Assembly (NCBI RefSeq): GCF_004341035.1
Contig: NZ_SLXK01000012.1
Coordinates: 43,568 to 107,567, forward strand
Source: Scopulibacillus darangshiensis
Lineage (GTDB): Bacteria; Bacillota; Bacilli; Bacillales; Sporolactobacillaceae
Length of the DNA: 64,000 bases
Reading direction: 5' to 3'
A model generated the notes under the pieces. That model was not told the origin of the DNA. It did no database searches and worked only from the letters and a program-made list of their open reading frames with translations. A program made the position numbers and the translations under genes. Every line of letters starts with the position of its first letter. Position 1 is the stretch's first letter. Below, one piece after another: positions 1 to 10,868 of this stretch.

Positions 1-2
1 TG

Positions 3-1615
<1,613 letters not shown>

Positions 1616-2263
1616 ATGAACAACAATAAACACATTGCGGAGCATCTTTTGAATATTGATGCGGTCGTCTTAAGCCCTGAATCCCCTTTTACATGGTCAT
1701 CGGGCATGAAATCACCGGTCTATTGTGATAACCGTTTAACGCTTTCTTACCCTGAGGTTAGAAAGGATATCATAAAAGGGTTTGTAGACTTAATAAAAGA
1801 ATACTATCCCGAAGCAGAAGTGATAGCAGGAACGGCGACAGCAGGGATTCCCCATGCGGCATGGATCAGTGAAGCGCTTGGCCTGCCGATGGTCTATGTT
1901 CGGGGATCAGCGAAATCACACGGGAAGAAAAAGCAGATTGAGGGTTTGATTCAACCGGGGCAAAAGGTAGTTGTTATAGAAGATTTAATTTCTACCGGCG
2001 GCAGTGTGTTGAATGCGGCTGAAGTGTTGAAGGAAGAGGGGGCAGAGGTTTTGGGCGCCGCCGCTATTTTCACGTATCAGCTACCTGCTGCTGCCAAAAA
2101 TTTTGATGATGCAGGTGTCCCCTGGCATACTCTTACCGATTTTGAACACTTGATTGATCTTGCGGTTAATAAGGAAATAGTATCAGAGCAACAATTAAAA
2201 CAATTGAAAATGTGGTATCAGGCCCCAGAAAAAGAGGATTGGCTGCTTCACACAAACGCCTGA
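1616..2263 (+). CDS. pyrE: Orotate phosphoribosyltransferase
   Basis: Condenses orotate with PRPP to give OMP, the step before PyrF. The type I phosphoribosyltransferase PRPP loop is [15 protein letters not shown] at about residues 119-133. The N-terminal hood and the orotate-site segment [12 protein letters not shown] are intact. At 215 residues it matches Bacillus PyrE. It starts directly after the pyrF stop with GGAGGACTATCTA as ribosome site. It is the last gene of the pyr operon and is followed by a strong hairpin shared with the convergent rqcH gene. Confidence 0.96.
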   Translation: MNNNKHIAEHLLNIDAVVLSPESPFTWSSGMKSPVYCDNRLTLSYPEVRKDIIKGFVDLIKEYYPEAEVIAGTATAGIPHAAWISEALGLPMVYVRGSAKSHGKKKQIEGLIQPGQKVVVIEDLISTGGSVLNAAEVLKEEGAEVLGAAAIFTYQLPAAAKNFDDAGVPWHTLTDFEHLIDLAVNKEIVSEQQLKQLKMWYQAPEKEDWLLHTNA

Positions 2264-2309
2264 AGAAAAACCATCCATACCTCAATTTTGAGGAGTGGAT
2301 GGTTTTCTT
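2264..2309. terminator. Bidirectional terminator between pyrE and rqcH
   Basis: Inverted repeat with arms AAAACCATCCA and TGGATGGTTTT, plus an inner CCTCA/TGAGG stem. An A-run flanks it on the left and a T-run on the right, so it can stop transcripts from both strands. The rqcH stop codon overlaps its right edge. Confidence 0.85.
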
Positions 2310-4029
2310 AAGAGTCATTGGCATTATCTTTTAGCTTCAAGACCAGCTGTTCATCTGGTGTAACATAGATTGTTTTTTGATGATCATAGATGACATAGCC
2401 CGGTTTCGCGCCGTTCGGTTTCTTCACATGCTTAATCAGTGTATAGTCAACAGGGACACTGCTGGACATTTTGGACTTGCTGAAGTATGCAGCGAGATTA
2501 GCAGCCTCAAGCAGGGTATTCTCCGTGACATCCTTCGTGCGGATCACAACATGCGAACCGGGAATATCCTTTGTATGCAGCCAGGTTTCGTCTGTTTTGG
2601 CTTCTTTCGTAGTTAAATAATCATTCTGTTTATTATTCTTTCCAACAAGAATAAGTGTGCCGTTTGAAGAATAATAATGTTCAAGATGCGGTTTCTGTTT
2701 GTGATTTTTGCTTTGTTTCTTTTTTCTCTTTTTTAGGTATCCGCCTTCCTCAAGCTCATCGCGAATTTCTTCCACATCTTTAAGGGATGCTGATTCAATT
2801 TGCTGCATCAGCCTGTCGAAGTAATCGATTTCCTGTTCAGTCATATTTATTTGTTGTTCCACAACTTTTTTGGCTGTTTTGGCTTTATTATATTTTTTAT
2901 AATAGAATTGGGCATTTTCAGAAGGTGTTTTATTTGGATTAAGAGCAATCGTTATCTTCTCCTGATTTTCATCATAATAGTTGACAGCTTCAATCTTTTC
3001 ATCACCTTTTTTCATAAGGTGCATATTTGCGGTCAACAGTTCGCCGTAAAGCTGAAAAGTCGCCGATTCTTCAGCTTCCTTTAGCGTTCGATTTAATTTC
3101 TTGAGCTTTGTATGATTCTTCTTCTTTTCATTAGAAATGAATTTGTGCAAATCATTGGCTTTCTGCTTGACAAGGTCAGACTCCGCTTTTGTGGCGTAAT
3201 AATGTTCAAGCATTTTGTTCACATCTTGATATATGTCATGATTTCCCTTAAGGTGTGACATCTCGATAACATGAAACTGATCCTTGCCATTTGGCGAATA
3301 AATAATAGCAGGCTGATACTTATTAGTATTGAGTTTTTCTTGAATGTTCGCAAAAGCTTCCGCAACCGCATCACGGTGTGGAAGACCGGCTTGATGCAGC
3401 ATTTCCTTTGCCAATTGAGGAGAAAAGCCGCTGACAGCTTGGACAATTTGGTTTTCAAGGCGTCCGGCGTTAAAGTCAAGCACCCGCAGCAGATCTTCTG
3501 GTGTCGCCTCCAATGGATTCAGCTTATCCTGATGAGGGGGGGAGATATAATCCAAACCGGGCATAACTGTCCGATAGCTGTTCATTGAGGGTGATAGATG
3601 TTTGATGCTGTCGACGATGCGCCCGCTTTCTCTATCTGTTAAAATAATATTGCTATGTCTTCCCATCAATTCAATAATAAGTCTCTTATAAGTTAAATCA
3701 CCAAATTCATTTTTCGCTCGAAAATCAAGATGGACGATTCTTTCGCAGCCAACTTGCTCAAGACTGTCGATGATACTCCCTTCCAAATGCTTTCTAAGGA
3801 GCATACAAAACATTGATGGCTCTTTTGGATTATCATATGTCGCCTTCGTTAAATGGTAGCGTGCAAACTGGGCATTTGTTGAAAGCAATAATTTATAATT
3901 ACTTCCATGGGCCCGAACATGAAAAAGTAATTCTGACGGGTGGGGCTGATAGATTTTCGATAGCCTGCCACCGGGAAGGATTTGCAGACTTTTTGTGACC
4001 GCTCGGGTAACAATGCCGTCGTATACCAT
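2308..4029 (-). CDS. rqcH: Ribosome quality control protein RqcH (NFACT family, Rqc2 homologue)
   Basis: RqcH binds 50S subunits that still hold a peptidyl-tRNA and recruits tRNA-Ala to add C-terminal alanine tails that mark the chain for degradation. Order: NFACT-N domain (about 1-200), helix-hairpin-helix and coiled-coil region (about 200-430, lysine- and glutamate-rich), NFACT-R domain with WLHTKDIPGSHVVIR. At 573 residues it aligns along its whole length with B. subtilis YloA/RqcH. The start at 4029 (MVYDGIVTRAV) follows GAGAGGGATCAACC; an upstream in-frame ATG at 4131 has no such support. The tRNA-contacting Asp-Arg pair of B. subtilis (D97-R98) reads Glu-Arg here (E96-R97). It is a single minus-strand gene between two plus-strand operons. 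Formerly annotated as fibronectin-binding protein FbpA. Confidence 0.93.
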   Translation of the reverse strand: MVYDGIVTRAVTKSLQILPGGRLSKIYQPHPSELLFHVRAHGSNYKLLLSTNAQFARYHLTKATYDNPKEPSMFCMLLRKHLEGSIIDSLEQVGCERIVHLDFRAKNEFGDLTYKRLIIELMGRHSNIILTDRESGRIVDSIKHLSPSMNSYRTVMPGLDYISPPHQDKLNPLEATPEDLLRVLDFNAGRLENQIVQAVSGFSPQLAKEMLHQAGLPHRDAVAEAFANIQEKLNTNKYQPAIIYSPNGKDQFHVIEMSHLKGNHDIYQDVNKMLEHYYATKAESDLVKQKANDLHKFISNEKKKNHTKLKKLNRTLKEAEESATFQLYGELLTANMHLMKKGDEKIEAVNYYDENQEKITIALNPNKTPSENAQFYYKKYNKAKTAKKVVEQQINMTEQEIDYFDRLMQQIESASLKDVEEIRDELEEGGYLKKRKKKQSKNHKQKPHLEHYYSSNGTLILVGKNNKQNDYLTTKEAKTDETWLHTKDIPGSHVVIRTKDVTENTLLEAANLAAYFSKSKMSSSVPVDYTLIKHVKKPNGAKPGYVIYDHQKTIYVTPDEQLVLKLKDNANDS

Positions 4030-4194
4030 GGTTGATCCCTCTCTTTCTCTACTATGGGAATGCCCGAAATACTGGTTTTCACCGGCCCGAGCACTTATAA
4101 TAAGTATAGCATGTCCTGATGGGAAGTTCATTTCTTCATAACCTTGTTAGGTTCCGAAAAATTATATAAAATTATAAAGCATGGAAGTGATCGG

Positions 4195-5076
4195 ATGTTG
4201 TATAGTATGACTGGCTACGGAAGAGCGATTTCTGAAAATCAGAGACATCGTGTTAGTGTGGAGGTCAAATCAGTCAATCATCGTTATCTTGACATTTCCC
4301 TCAATATCCCTAGACAATTGTTCTATCTAGAGGATAAAATAAAGCAAATCATCAAATCATCCATAAAGCGCGGGAAACTTTATTTCTATCTTACTGTCGA
4401 TGGTGAATCATTGACATCGCCTAAAGTCGAAACAAATTGGCCGATCCTAGAACAATACATAAGAGAATGCCAGCAGATATTTGAGCGGTATCCTATTCAA
4501 AATGAGATTGGCATATCCGATCTGTTGCAGTTGCCGGATTTATTTTTAACAAGTGAAACACCTCTCGATGCAGGTGATCTTGAACCGTTAATTATAAAGG
4601 CTGCCGATCGGGCCGTTAAGGATTTAACCGGCATGCGAAAGCGGGAAGGCGAACATATATATAATGATTTGTCTGAGCGCAACGATACGCTGCAAAAAAT
4701 GGTTTTGGAGCTTCGCGACTACGCCCCCTCTGTAAAGAAAAACTACATGGAAAGATTAGAAAAGCATGTCTTGGAATTTTTGCAAGGGCACGCCGATATT
4801 GATGAGCAGAGATTGTTGACCGAAGCCGCTGTGTTTGCAGACAAGTCGAATATTGATGAGGAATTAACCAGGCTGACAAGTCATACAAAACAGTTTGCAG
4901 AGCTGTTGGATGCACATGAACCAAAAGGCCGGAAATTCGATTTCCTGATCCAAGAGATGAATAGGGAAGTGAATACTATTGGTTCTAAAGGAAATGATGT
5001 TTTAATCAGCCGGTTTGTCGTCGATATCAAGAGTGAACTGGAAAAAATTAGAGAGCAAGTTCAAAATGTGGAATAA
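4195..5076 (+). CDS. yicC: YicC-family endoribonuclease (YloC)
   Basis: YicC proteins are RNases first shown to affect small-RNA turnover in Escherichia coli. The conserved amino terminus SMTGYGRA, the segment EVKSVNHRYLDI and the C-terminal DUF1732 region (GRKFDFLIQEMNREVNTIGSK) are all present. At 293 residues it has normal length. I place the start at the ATG at 4195 (MLYSMTGYG) after GGAAGTGATC rather than the in-frame candidate 51 bases upstream. The gene stands at the head of the remA-gmk-rpoZ group, as in B. subtilis, and is divergent from rqcH across an AT-rich 165-bp gap (4030-4194) that probably carries both promoters. Confidence 0.92.
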   Translation: MLYSMTGYGRAISENQRHRVSVEVKSVNHRYLDISLNIPRQLFYLEDKIKQIIKSSIKRGKLYFYLTVDGESLTSPKVETNWPILEQYIRECQQIFERYPIQNEIGISDLLQLPDLFLTSETPLDAGDLEPLIIKAADRAVKDLTGMRKREGEHIYNDLSERNDTLQKMVLELRDYAPSVKKNYMERLEKHVLEFLQGHADIDEQRLLTEAAVFADKSNIDEELTRLTSHTKQFAELLDAHEPKGRKFDFLIQEMNREVNTIGSKGNDVLISRFVVDIKSELEKIREQVQNVE

Positions 5077-5107
5077 TTGATTTATAATATTGGGGGTCAG
5101 GAGATTT

Positions 5108-5368
5108 ATGATAAAATTAATAAACATTGGCTTTGGGAACATCGCATCAGCACACCGAATTATTTCTATTGTCAGTCCGGAATCCCAACCGATTAAACGC
5201 TTAATTAAAGTGGCACGGGATCAAAACAAATTGGTTGATGCGACTTATGGCCGCCGGACAAGGGCGGTGATTGTCATGGATAGTGATCATGTGATTCTTT
5301 CTTCTGTCCAGCCTGAGACGGTATCACAAAGACTGATCCAAAATGACGACATCGCTGATGAAGGCTAA
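5108..5368 (+). CDS. remA: Extracellular matrix regulatory protein RemA
   Basis: RemA is a small DNA-binding activator that forms oligomeric rings and, in B. subtilis, turns on biofilm matrix and osmoprotection operons. The 86-residue protein keeps the diagnostic core [20 protein letters not shown], and [20 protein letters not shown]. The start at 5108 follows GGGGGTCAGGAG; an earlier in-frame candidate at 5090 would overlap that site. It lies between yicC and gmk, the standard Bacillales position. Its targets in this organism are not visible in the window. Confidence 0.93.
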   Translation: MIKLINIGFGNIASAHRIISIVSPESQPIKRLIKVARDQNKLVDATYGRRTRAVIVMDSDHVILSSVQPETVSQRLIQNDDIADEG

Positions 5369-5387
5369 GTAGTGGAGGATATTTTAT

Positions 5388-6008
5388 ATGACTTTTAAAG
5401 AAAAAGGATTATTAATTGTTTTATCTGGACCTTCCGGGGTTGGAAAAGGGACGGTATGCAAGGCGCTCCGCCAAAGCGGCACAAATTTGCAATATTCTAT
5501 TTCTGTTACTACCAGGGCACCTAGAGAAGGTGAAATAGACGGTATCCATTATTATTTTAAATCCAGAGATGAATTTCAACACATGATTCGTGAAAAGAAA
5601 CTGCTGGAATGGGCAGAATACGTCGGGAATTACTATGGGACGCCTATTGACTACGTTCGCCAGACACTTGATGAAGGCAAAGATGTCATTTTAGAAATTG
5701 AAGTGCAGGGATTTTTTCAAGTAAAGGAACGTTTTCCAGAAGGCATTTTTATATTTCTGGCGCCGCCAAGTCTACAAGAGTTGAAAAAACGGATAACAGG
5801 AAGAGGAACGGAAACAGCTGAATTGATCCAAAATCGTCTGACTGTAGCCAAAAGTGAAATTGACTTGATGAAGCATTATGATTACGTTGTTGAAAATGAT
5901 GAAGTGCATGCAGCATGCGAAAGGATCGAATCGATTGTGACCGCAGAGCACTGCAAACGTGAACGCATTATTGAAAAATATAAAAAGCTTTCGGAGGTTG
6001 ATAAATAA
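5388..6008 (+). CDS. gmk: Guanylate kinase
   Basis: Phosphorylates GMP to GDP with ATP, feeding GTP and ppGpp pools. The P-loop [10 protein letters not shown] lies at about residues 12-21, followed by the GMP-binding segment [19 protein letters not shown]. The lid and core end in the usual helical tail. At 206 residues it matches the family. It has the ribosome site AGTGGAGG. Its stop codon overlaps the rpoZ start by one base (TAATG), so the two genes are translationally coupled. Confidence 0.97.
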   Translation: MTFKEKGLLIVLSGPSGVGKGTVCKALRQSGTNLQYSISVTTRAPREGEIDGIHYYFKSRDEFQHMIREKKLLEWAEYVGNYYGTPIDYVRQTLDEGKDVILEIEVQGFFQVKERFPEGIFIFLAPPSLQELKKRITGRGTETAELIQNRLTVAKSEIDLMKHYDYVVENDEVHAACERIESIVTAEHCKRERIIEKYKKLSEVDK

Positions 6009-6199
6009 TGATGCTATATCCATCTATTGACAAACTATTGGAACGTATTGATTCAAAATATACTTTGGTGACACTTTCAGCAAAGCGGGCAAGAGCGCTT
6101 CAAGAGAAAAGCGAATTGCTTTTGGCCAGAACGAAATCAAATAAATTTGTAGGCAAAGCCTTAGAGGAAATTAATGAAGGTTTGCTAAAATCCAAATAG
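6008..6199 (+). CDS. rpoZ: DNA-directed RNA polymerase omega subunit
   Basis: Small chaperone-like subunit that latches the C terminus of RpoC during core polymerase assembly. The conserved N-terminal YPSIDKLL, the [14 protein letters not shown] motif and the C-terminal [11 protein letters not shown] are intact in 63 residues. Two consecutive ATG codons (6008 and 6011) are possible starts; GGAGGT just upstream serves both, and the second would give MLYPSID as in B. subtilis. A strong terminator follows directly. Confidence 0.93.
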   Translation: MMLYPSIDKLLERIDSKYTLVTLSAKRARALQEKSELLLARTKSNKFVGKALEEINEGLLKSK

Positions 6200-6210
6200 G
6201 ATCCCAACAT

Positions 6211-6242
6211 ACAACAACCTGACTTAAGGTTGTTGTTTTTTT
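6211..6242 (+). terminator. Intrinsic terminator after rpoZ
   Basis: A 10-bp perfect stem (ACAACAACCT / AGGTTGTTGT) with a 7-base loop, followed by seven T residues. It ends the yicC-remA-gmk-rpoZ unit, although coaBC starts only 16 bp further on, so partial read-through or a promoter within this short gap must be assumed. Confidence 0.88.
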
Positions 6243-6257
6243 AAAGGAGAGGTATCG

Positions 6258-7472
6258 ATGCTAAAAGGAAAAAAAATTGTTCTTTGCGTAACAGGAGGGA
6301 TTGCAGCTTATAAGGCGGCAACATTAACAAGTCTATTAAAAAAAGCAGGCTGCATGATCGATGTTGTCATGACTTCGTCTGCCAAACAATTTGTTGGACC
6401 GTCAACATTTCAAGCCTTATCGAGAAGGCCGGTCCATGATGATCTATTTACCGAGAAGGACCCTGAACAAATTGCCCATATTGACTTAGCTGATAAAGCC
6501 GATTTAATTCTTGTTGCGCCTGCTACAGCAAACACAATAGGAAAAATGGCAAACGGGCTCGCCAATGACATTGTTACGACAACTGTTTTGGCATCCAAAG
6601 CACCCGTATGGGTCGCCCCGGCAATGAACGTTAATATGTATCATCATCCATCCGTTCAAAAGAACCTCCTGACTTTACGGGACATGGGATATCGCATCAT
6701 CGAACCAGGGTCCGGTCCGCTTGCTTGCGGCTGGGTAGGCAAGGGGAGGCTAAGTGAGCCTGAAGATATCTTTGCTGCATTAAAATTGTTTTTCACGGAT
6801 GATGACATGCAACCGCTTAAAGGAAAATGTGTTCTCGTTACCGCTGGTCCAACAAGGGAAGGTGTGGATCCGGTCCGTTATTTTACCAACTATTCATCAG
6901 GTAAAATGGGCTATGCTGTTGCGAGGGCAGCACACGCTGCAGGTGCGGAGGTTATTCTCGTGTCAGGACCGACAAGCCTTAAACCACCTGAAGGGGTTGA
7001 ACTTGTGAATGTTATTTCAGCAAACGAGATGTACGAACAGGTGATGAATCGATTTGATAATGTCGATGCCGTTATTAAATCAGCGGCTGTTGCGGATTAT
7101 CGCCCTAAGGTTATTAATGATCATAAAATTAAAAAGGCTGATAGCGAAATGATTGTTAAAATGGTCCGTAATCCCGATATTTTAGCTGAATTAGGATCGA
7201 AGAAGCAAGACCAAATTCTCATTGGTTTTGCAGCGGAATCTGAAAATATTGACGAGTATGCAAAAAAGAAGCTCGAAAAGAAAAGGCTGGATTTGATCGT
7301 AGCTAATAATATCCTTGAGGATCACTCAGGGTTTGATTCAGATACAAACCATGTGACATTCTTTTTTCCGAACGGCACGGAAAAGGACTTTGAACTCATG
7401 TCCAAGGAGGATGTTGCAAGACAGCTCTGTTCCTCTCTTGCCTCTATGTTTGAAAAGAGAGCTAAGCAATGA
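6258..7472 (+). CDS. coaBC: Bifunctional phosphopantothenoylcysteine decarboxylase / phosphopantothenate-cysteine ligase
   Basis: Catalyses two successive steps of coenzyme A synthesis: joining cysteine to 4'-phosphopantothenate (CoaB) and decarboxylating the product (CoaC). The N-terminal flavoprotein domain (about 1-180) shows VTGGIAAYKA, the active-site His in AHIDLADKAD, the substrate motif PAMNVNMY and the reactive Cys in ACGWVGKGRL. The CoaB domain (about 190-404) has TAGPTREGVDPVRYFTN, the AAVADYRP clamp and KIKK. At 404 residues it is full length. The ribosome site is AAAGGAGAGG. The end overlaps priA by four bases (ATGA). Confidence 0.96.
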   Translation: MLKGKKIVLCVTGGIAAYKAATLTSLLKKAGCMIDVVMTSSAKQFVGPSTFQALSRRPVHDDLFTEKDPEQIAHIDLADKADLILVAPATANTIGKMANGLANDIVTTTVLASKAPVWVAPAMNVNMYHHPSVQKNLLTLRDMGYRIIEPGSGPLACGWVGKGRLSEPEDIFAALKLFFTDDDMQPLKGKCVLVTAGPTREGVDPVRYFTNYSSGKMGYAVARAAHAAGAEVILVSGPTSLKPPEGVELVNVISANEMYEQVMNRFDNVDAVIKSAAVADYRPKVINDHKIKKADSEMIVKMVRNPDILAELGSKKQDQILIGFAAESENIDEYAKKKLEKKRLDLIVANNILEDHSGFDSDTNHVTFFFPNGTEKDFELMSKEDVARQLCSSLASMFEKRAKQ

Positions 7473-9892
7473 TTGCTAAAGTTATCGTCGATGTGCCTGT
7501 CAGTCAGACGGATAGGCCATTTGATTACCTTATTCCGGATGACTTGGAGCCGGTGGTTGAACCGGGGATGCGTGTCGTTGTACCATTCGGTCCCAGGAAG
7601 CTGCTCGGCTTTGTTGTGGGGAAAGAACAGCACTCAGAATTGAAAAAAATAAAGCCGATTGAATCCGTGGTTGACCATACACCGGTATTAACAGATGAAT
7701 TGCTGGAGCTCGGCTCTTGGCTTTCTGAAACAGCCCTTTGTTTTACCGTATCGGCTTACTTGGCCATGCTGCCCGCTGTGATGAAAGCGAATTATAAGAA
7801 ATATATTTCGGTCGCGGATGACAAAGCCCTTCAAGAAAATTATCCAGGGGTTTATGATTTTATGACCAAACAGCAAAAACCCGTTGAATGGGAGTCAATT
7901 GTCAAGAACCAGCCTTCATATTTGAAGGACCTTCAAAATGGGATAAAAAAGGGTTGGCTTTCGGTTGAACAGAAGGTTGAGGACAAACGGAAGGAAAAGC
8001 GTGTTAAGATGATCTCCCCTGCCGATTATATTAACTTGCACAAAGCGTTAGAAGACATGGACAAGCGGGCTGAAAAACAAAAAAAGGTTCTTCGTTTTTT
8101 TCTTAATAGAAGCCAGAATGAACCCGCTGTCCTGTCAGAACTGTTAAAGGAATTAGGTGTCAGCAGGCCATCGGTAAAGGGGTTGGTTGACAAGGGCTAT
8201 TTAATTGAGCAAGAAGTTGAACAATTCAGGGATGCCTATGCAAGGTCTGATATCAAACCCACTTCAGCCCTGACATTAACAGACGAACAGGAAGAAGTGC
8301 TTAAGCCTATTGAGGAAGATATTGCATCTGGGCATCATCACGTCTATTTGTGTCACGGGGTAACCGGGAGCGGGAAAACTGAAATTTATCTTCAAGCGAT
8401 AGAAAAGGTTATAAATATGGGGAAAGAGGCAATTGTTCTCGTTCCGGAAATCGCCCTTACCCCGCAAATGGTCCACCGCTTTAAAGGCCGGTTTGGCTCC
8501 GAAGTCGCTGTTATGCACAGCGGTCTTAACAAGGGTGAAAAATATGATGAATGGCGAAAGATCCATACCGGGAAAGTCAGGGTCGTTGTCGGTGCGAGAT
8601 CTGCTGTGTTCGCGCCATTTAAAAATCTAGGCATTATTATCATTGATGAAGAACATGAAACAAGTTATAAGCAAGAAGAGAATCCAAGATACCATGCAAG
8701 GGATGTCGCTATTTTCCGCGGGACATTTCACAATTGCCCTGTTGTGCTTGGGAGCGCTACACCGGCATTGGAATCATTTGCCCGTGCCCAAAAGGGGGTT
8801 TACCGGTTGGCTTCGCTTGCAAAACGCATTAATAATCAATCCATGCCTGAAGTTATGATGATTGATATGCGTGAAGAAATAAGGAACGGCAACCGCTCAA
8901 TGTTTTCAAAGGTCCTGCATGATAAACTCCTTGACAGGCTAGATAAGAGTGAGCAAAGTGTCTTGTTTTTAAATCGGAGAGGCTATTCCACTTTTGTTAT
9001 GTGCCGGGATTGCGGCCATGTCATTCAATGCCCGCATTGTGACATTTCCCTTACTTATCATAGGCGCCATGCTGAGCTTAAATGCCATTATTGCGGGTAT
9101 CAGGAATCACTTCCGAATAGCTGCCCGTCATGTCAAAGTGAGCATATCCGCTATTTCGGGTCAGGGACGCAAAAAGTCGAAGAGGCCCTAACCCGCATGA
9201 TCCCCGAAGCTCGAGTCCTGCGAATGGATGTTGACACGACCAGGAGGAAAGGAAGTCATGAAAAGCTTTTAAAAGCATTCGGTGATGGGAAGGCTGATAT
9301 TTTACTAGGCACACAAATGATTGCGAAGGGTCTGGATTTTCCAAATGTAACGCTAGTCGGAGTACTTGCTGCCGATACAATGCTGCACCTGCCGGATTTT
9401 CGTGCATCGGAAAAAACATTTCAGCTTCTTACCCAAGTCAGCGGCAGAGCCGGACGCCATGAGAAGAAAGGTGAAGTTGTTGTCCAGAGCTATACACCTG
9501 ACCATTACGCCATTGTCCATGCCGGGAACCATGACTATAACGGATTTTATAATCAGGAAATGAGAGAAAGGCAGTCACACCGATACCCACCATATTATTT
9601 TTTGGCATTAGTTACAGTATCACACACTGAGTTTCCAAAAGTCGTCGATGTCACTGAAAGTATTACCAATGTTTTGAAACAATCACTGACGCAAACAGCA
9701 CAAATTCTTGGCCCTGTCGCTCCGCCGATTCCCAGGATCAAGGATAGATATCGTTACCAGTGCATGATAAAATATAAAAATGAACCAAACCTGCTTAACG
9801 TATTGAATAAAATCCAATCGCATTATCAAGAAGCTTTTACAAAGGATAATCTGCACATTTCAATAGATGTTAACCCTTTTATTTTAATGTAA
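7469..9892 (+). CDS. priA: Primosomal protein N' (replication restart helicase PriA)
   Basis: A 3'-to-5' superfamily 2 DNA helicase that recognises stalled forks and reloads the replisome. The N-terminal 3'-DNA-binding domain (VDVPVSQTDRPFDYLIP) is followed by a winged-helix region, Walker A GVTGSGKTE at about 297, the DEEH box at about 393, and a zinc module of eight cysteines at about 511-560 (CRDC, CPHC, CHYC, CPSC). Motifs VI and the C-terminal domain are complete. At 807 residues it is of usual length. It is translationally coupled to coaBC. The gene that normally follows, def, is absent and fmt comes next. Confidence 0.96.
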   Translation: MIAKVIVDVPVSQTDRPFDYLIPDDLEPVVEPGMRVVVPFGPRKLLGFVVGKEQHSELKKIKPIESVVDHTPVLTDELLELGSWLSETALCFTVSAYLAMLPAVMKANYKKYISVADDKALQENYPGVYDFMTKQQKPVEWESIVKNQPSYLKDLQNGIKKGWLSVEQKVEDKRKEKRVKMISPADYINLHKALEDMDKRAEKQKKVLRFFLNRSQNEPAVLSELLKELGVSRPSVKGLVDKGYLIEQEVEQFRDAYARSDIKPTSALTLTDEQEEVLKPIEEDIASGHHHVYLCHGVTGSGKTEIYLQAIEKVINMGKEAIVLVPEIALTPQMVHRFKGRFGSEVAVMHSGLNKGEKYDEWRKIHTGKVRVVVGARSAVFAPFKNLGIIIIDEEHETSYKQEENPRYHARDVAIFRGTFHNCPVVLGSATPALESFARAQKGVYRLASLAKRINNQSMPEVMMIDMREEIRNGNRSMFSKVLHDKLLDRLDKSEQSVLFLNRRGYSTFVMCRDCGHVIQCPHCDISLTYHRRHAELKCHYCGYQESLPNSCPSCQSEHIRYFGSGTQKVEEALTRMIPEARVLRMDVDTTRRKGSHEKLLKAFGDGKADILLGTQMIAKGLDFPNVTLVGVLAADTMLHLPDFRASEKTFQLLTQVSGRAGRHEKKGEVVVQSYTPDHYAIVHAGNHDYNGFYNQEMRERQSHRYPPYYFLALVTVSHTEFPKVVDVTESITNVLKQSLTQTAQILGPVAPPIPRIKDRYRYQCMIKYKNEPNLLNVLNKIQSHYQEAFTKDNLHISIDVNPFILM

Positions 9893-9926
9893 AAAACGGG
9901 GCTCTCCCCCTATAGAGGATGATTAG

Positions 9927-10868
9927 ATGAATGTTGTTTTTATGGGAACACCCGATTTTTCGGTAGCAATTTTGCAGCGGCTCATTGACGATGGGCATGC
10001 TGTGCAGGCGGTTGTGACTCAGCCGGATCGTCCAAAGGGCAGAAAAAAACAGCTCACAGCGCCGCCTGTAAAAGAGTTAGCGTTAAAGTATGATTTGCCG
10101 GTTTTGCAGCCGGAAAAGGTCCGTTTGCCTGAGGTTGTTGAGGACATCCTTTCATATCATCCGGATCTAATTGTTACCGCAGCCTACGGACAGATTTTAC
10201 CCGAATCACTCTTGAAAGTGCCAAAACTTGGCTGTATTAATGTCCATGCCTCACTGCTTCCCAAATATCGCGGCGGTGCTCCAATCCATCAAGCCATTAT
10301 TGATGGGGAAGATGTGAGCGGCATTACCATCATGTATATGGTGAAGGCTCTGGATGCGGGGGATATGCTGACTCAGGTTAAAGTCCCGATTTCAGAGGAC
10401 GATACAGTTGGCAGTCTTCATGACAAATTAAGCCTAGCGGGGGCAGAATTACTATCTGAAACACTGCCGGCGATAGAAAAGGGTCAAATAACGGCGACGC
10501 CTCAAAATGATGATGAAGCAACTTATGCACCGACCATTCAGCGCAAAAATGAGGAAATTCATTGGGATAAAACCGGTGAAGACATATATAACCAAATACG
10601 GGGGCTCAATCCTTTTCCCGGAGCCTTTACAGTTTTTGGGGGCAAAGTGATGAAGTTATGGCGGACGGAAAAAGTGAAAGTAAAAAAACTGGCTGATCCT
10701 GGCACGGTGATCTATATAGAAAAGGATGGCTTTGTTATCGCAACAGGGAATGGAACTGCAGTTAAAGTCACTGAATGCCAGCCGGCAGGCAAAAAGAGAA
10801 TGTCAGCTGCACAGTTTTTGCTGGGCGGCGGCATTGAAACTGGAGAAAAGTTGGGTAACCCATTATGA
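9927..10868 (+). CDS. fmt: Methionyl-tRNA formyltransferase
   Basis: Formylates initiator Met-tRNA with 10-formyl-tetrahydrofolate. The Rossmann-like catalytic domain starts FMGTPDFSV and contains INVHASLLPKYRGGAPI with the catalytic Asn and His near residues 104 and 106. The C-terminal OB domain begins around 205. At 313 residues it is full length. A ribosome site AGAGGATGATTAG precedes ATG 9927. In most Bacillales def (peptide deformylase) lies between priA and fmt; only 34 bp separate them here, so the deformylase needed to reverse this modification must be encoded elsewhere. Confidence 0.96.
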   Translation: MNVVFMGTPDFSVAILQRLIDDGHAVQAVVTQPDRPKGRKKQLTAPPVKELALKYDLPVLQPEKVRLPEVVEDILSYHPDLIVTAAYGQILPESLLKVPKLGCINVHASLLPKYRGGAPIHQAIIDGEDVSGITIMYMVKALDAGDMLTQVKVPISEDDTVGSLHDKLSLAGAELLSETLPAIEKGQITATPQNDDEATYAPTIQRKNEEIHWDKTGEDIYNQIRGLNPFPGAFTVFGGKVMKLWRTEKVKVKKLADPGTVIYIEKDGFVIATGNGTAVKVTECQPAGKKRMSAAQFLLGGGIETGEKLGNPL

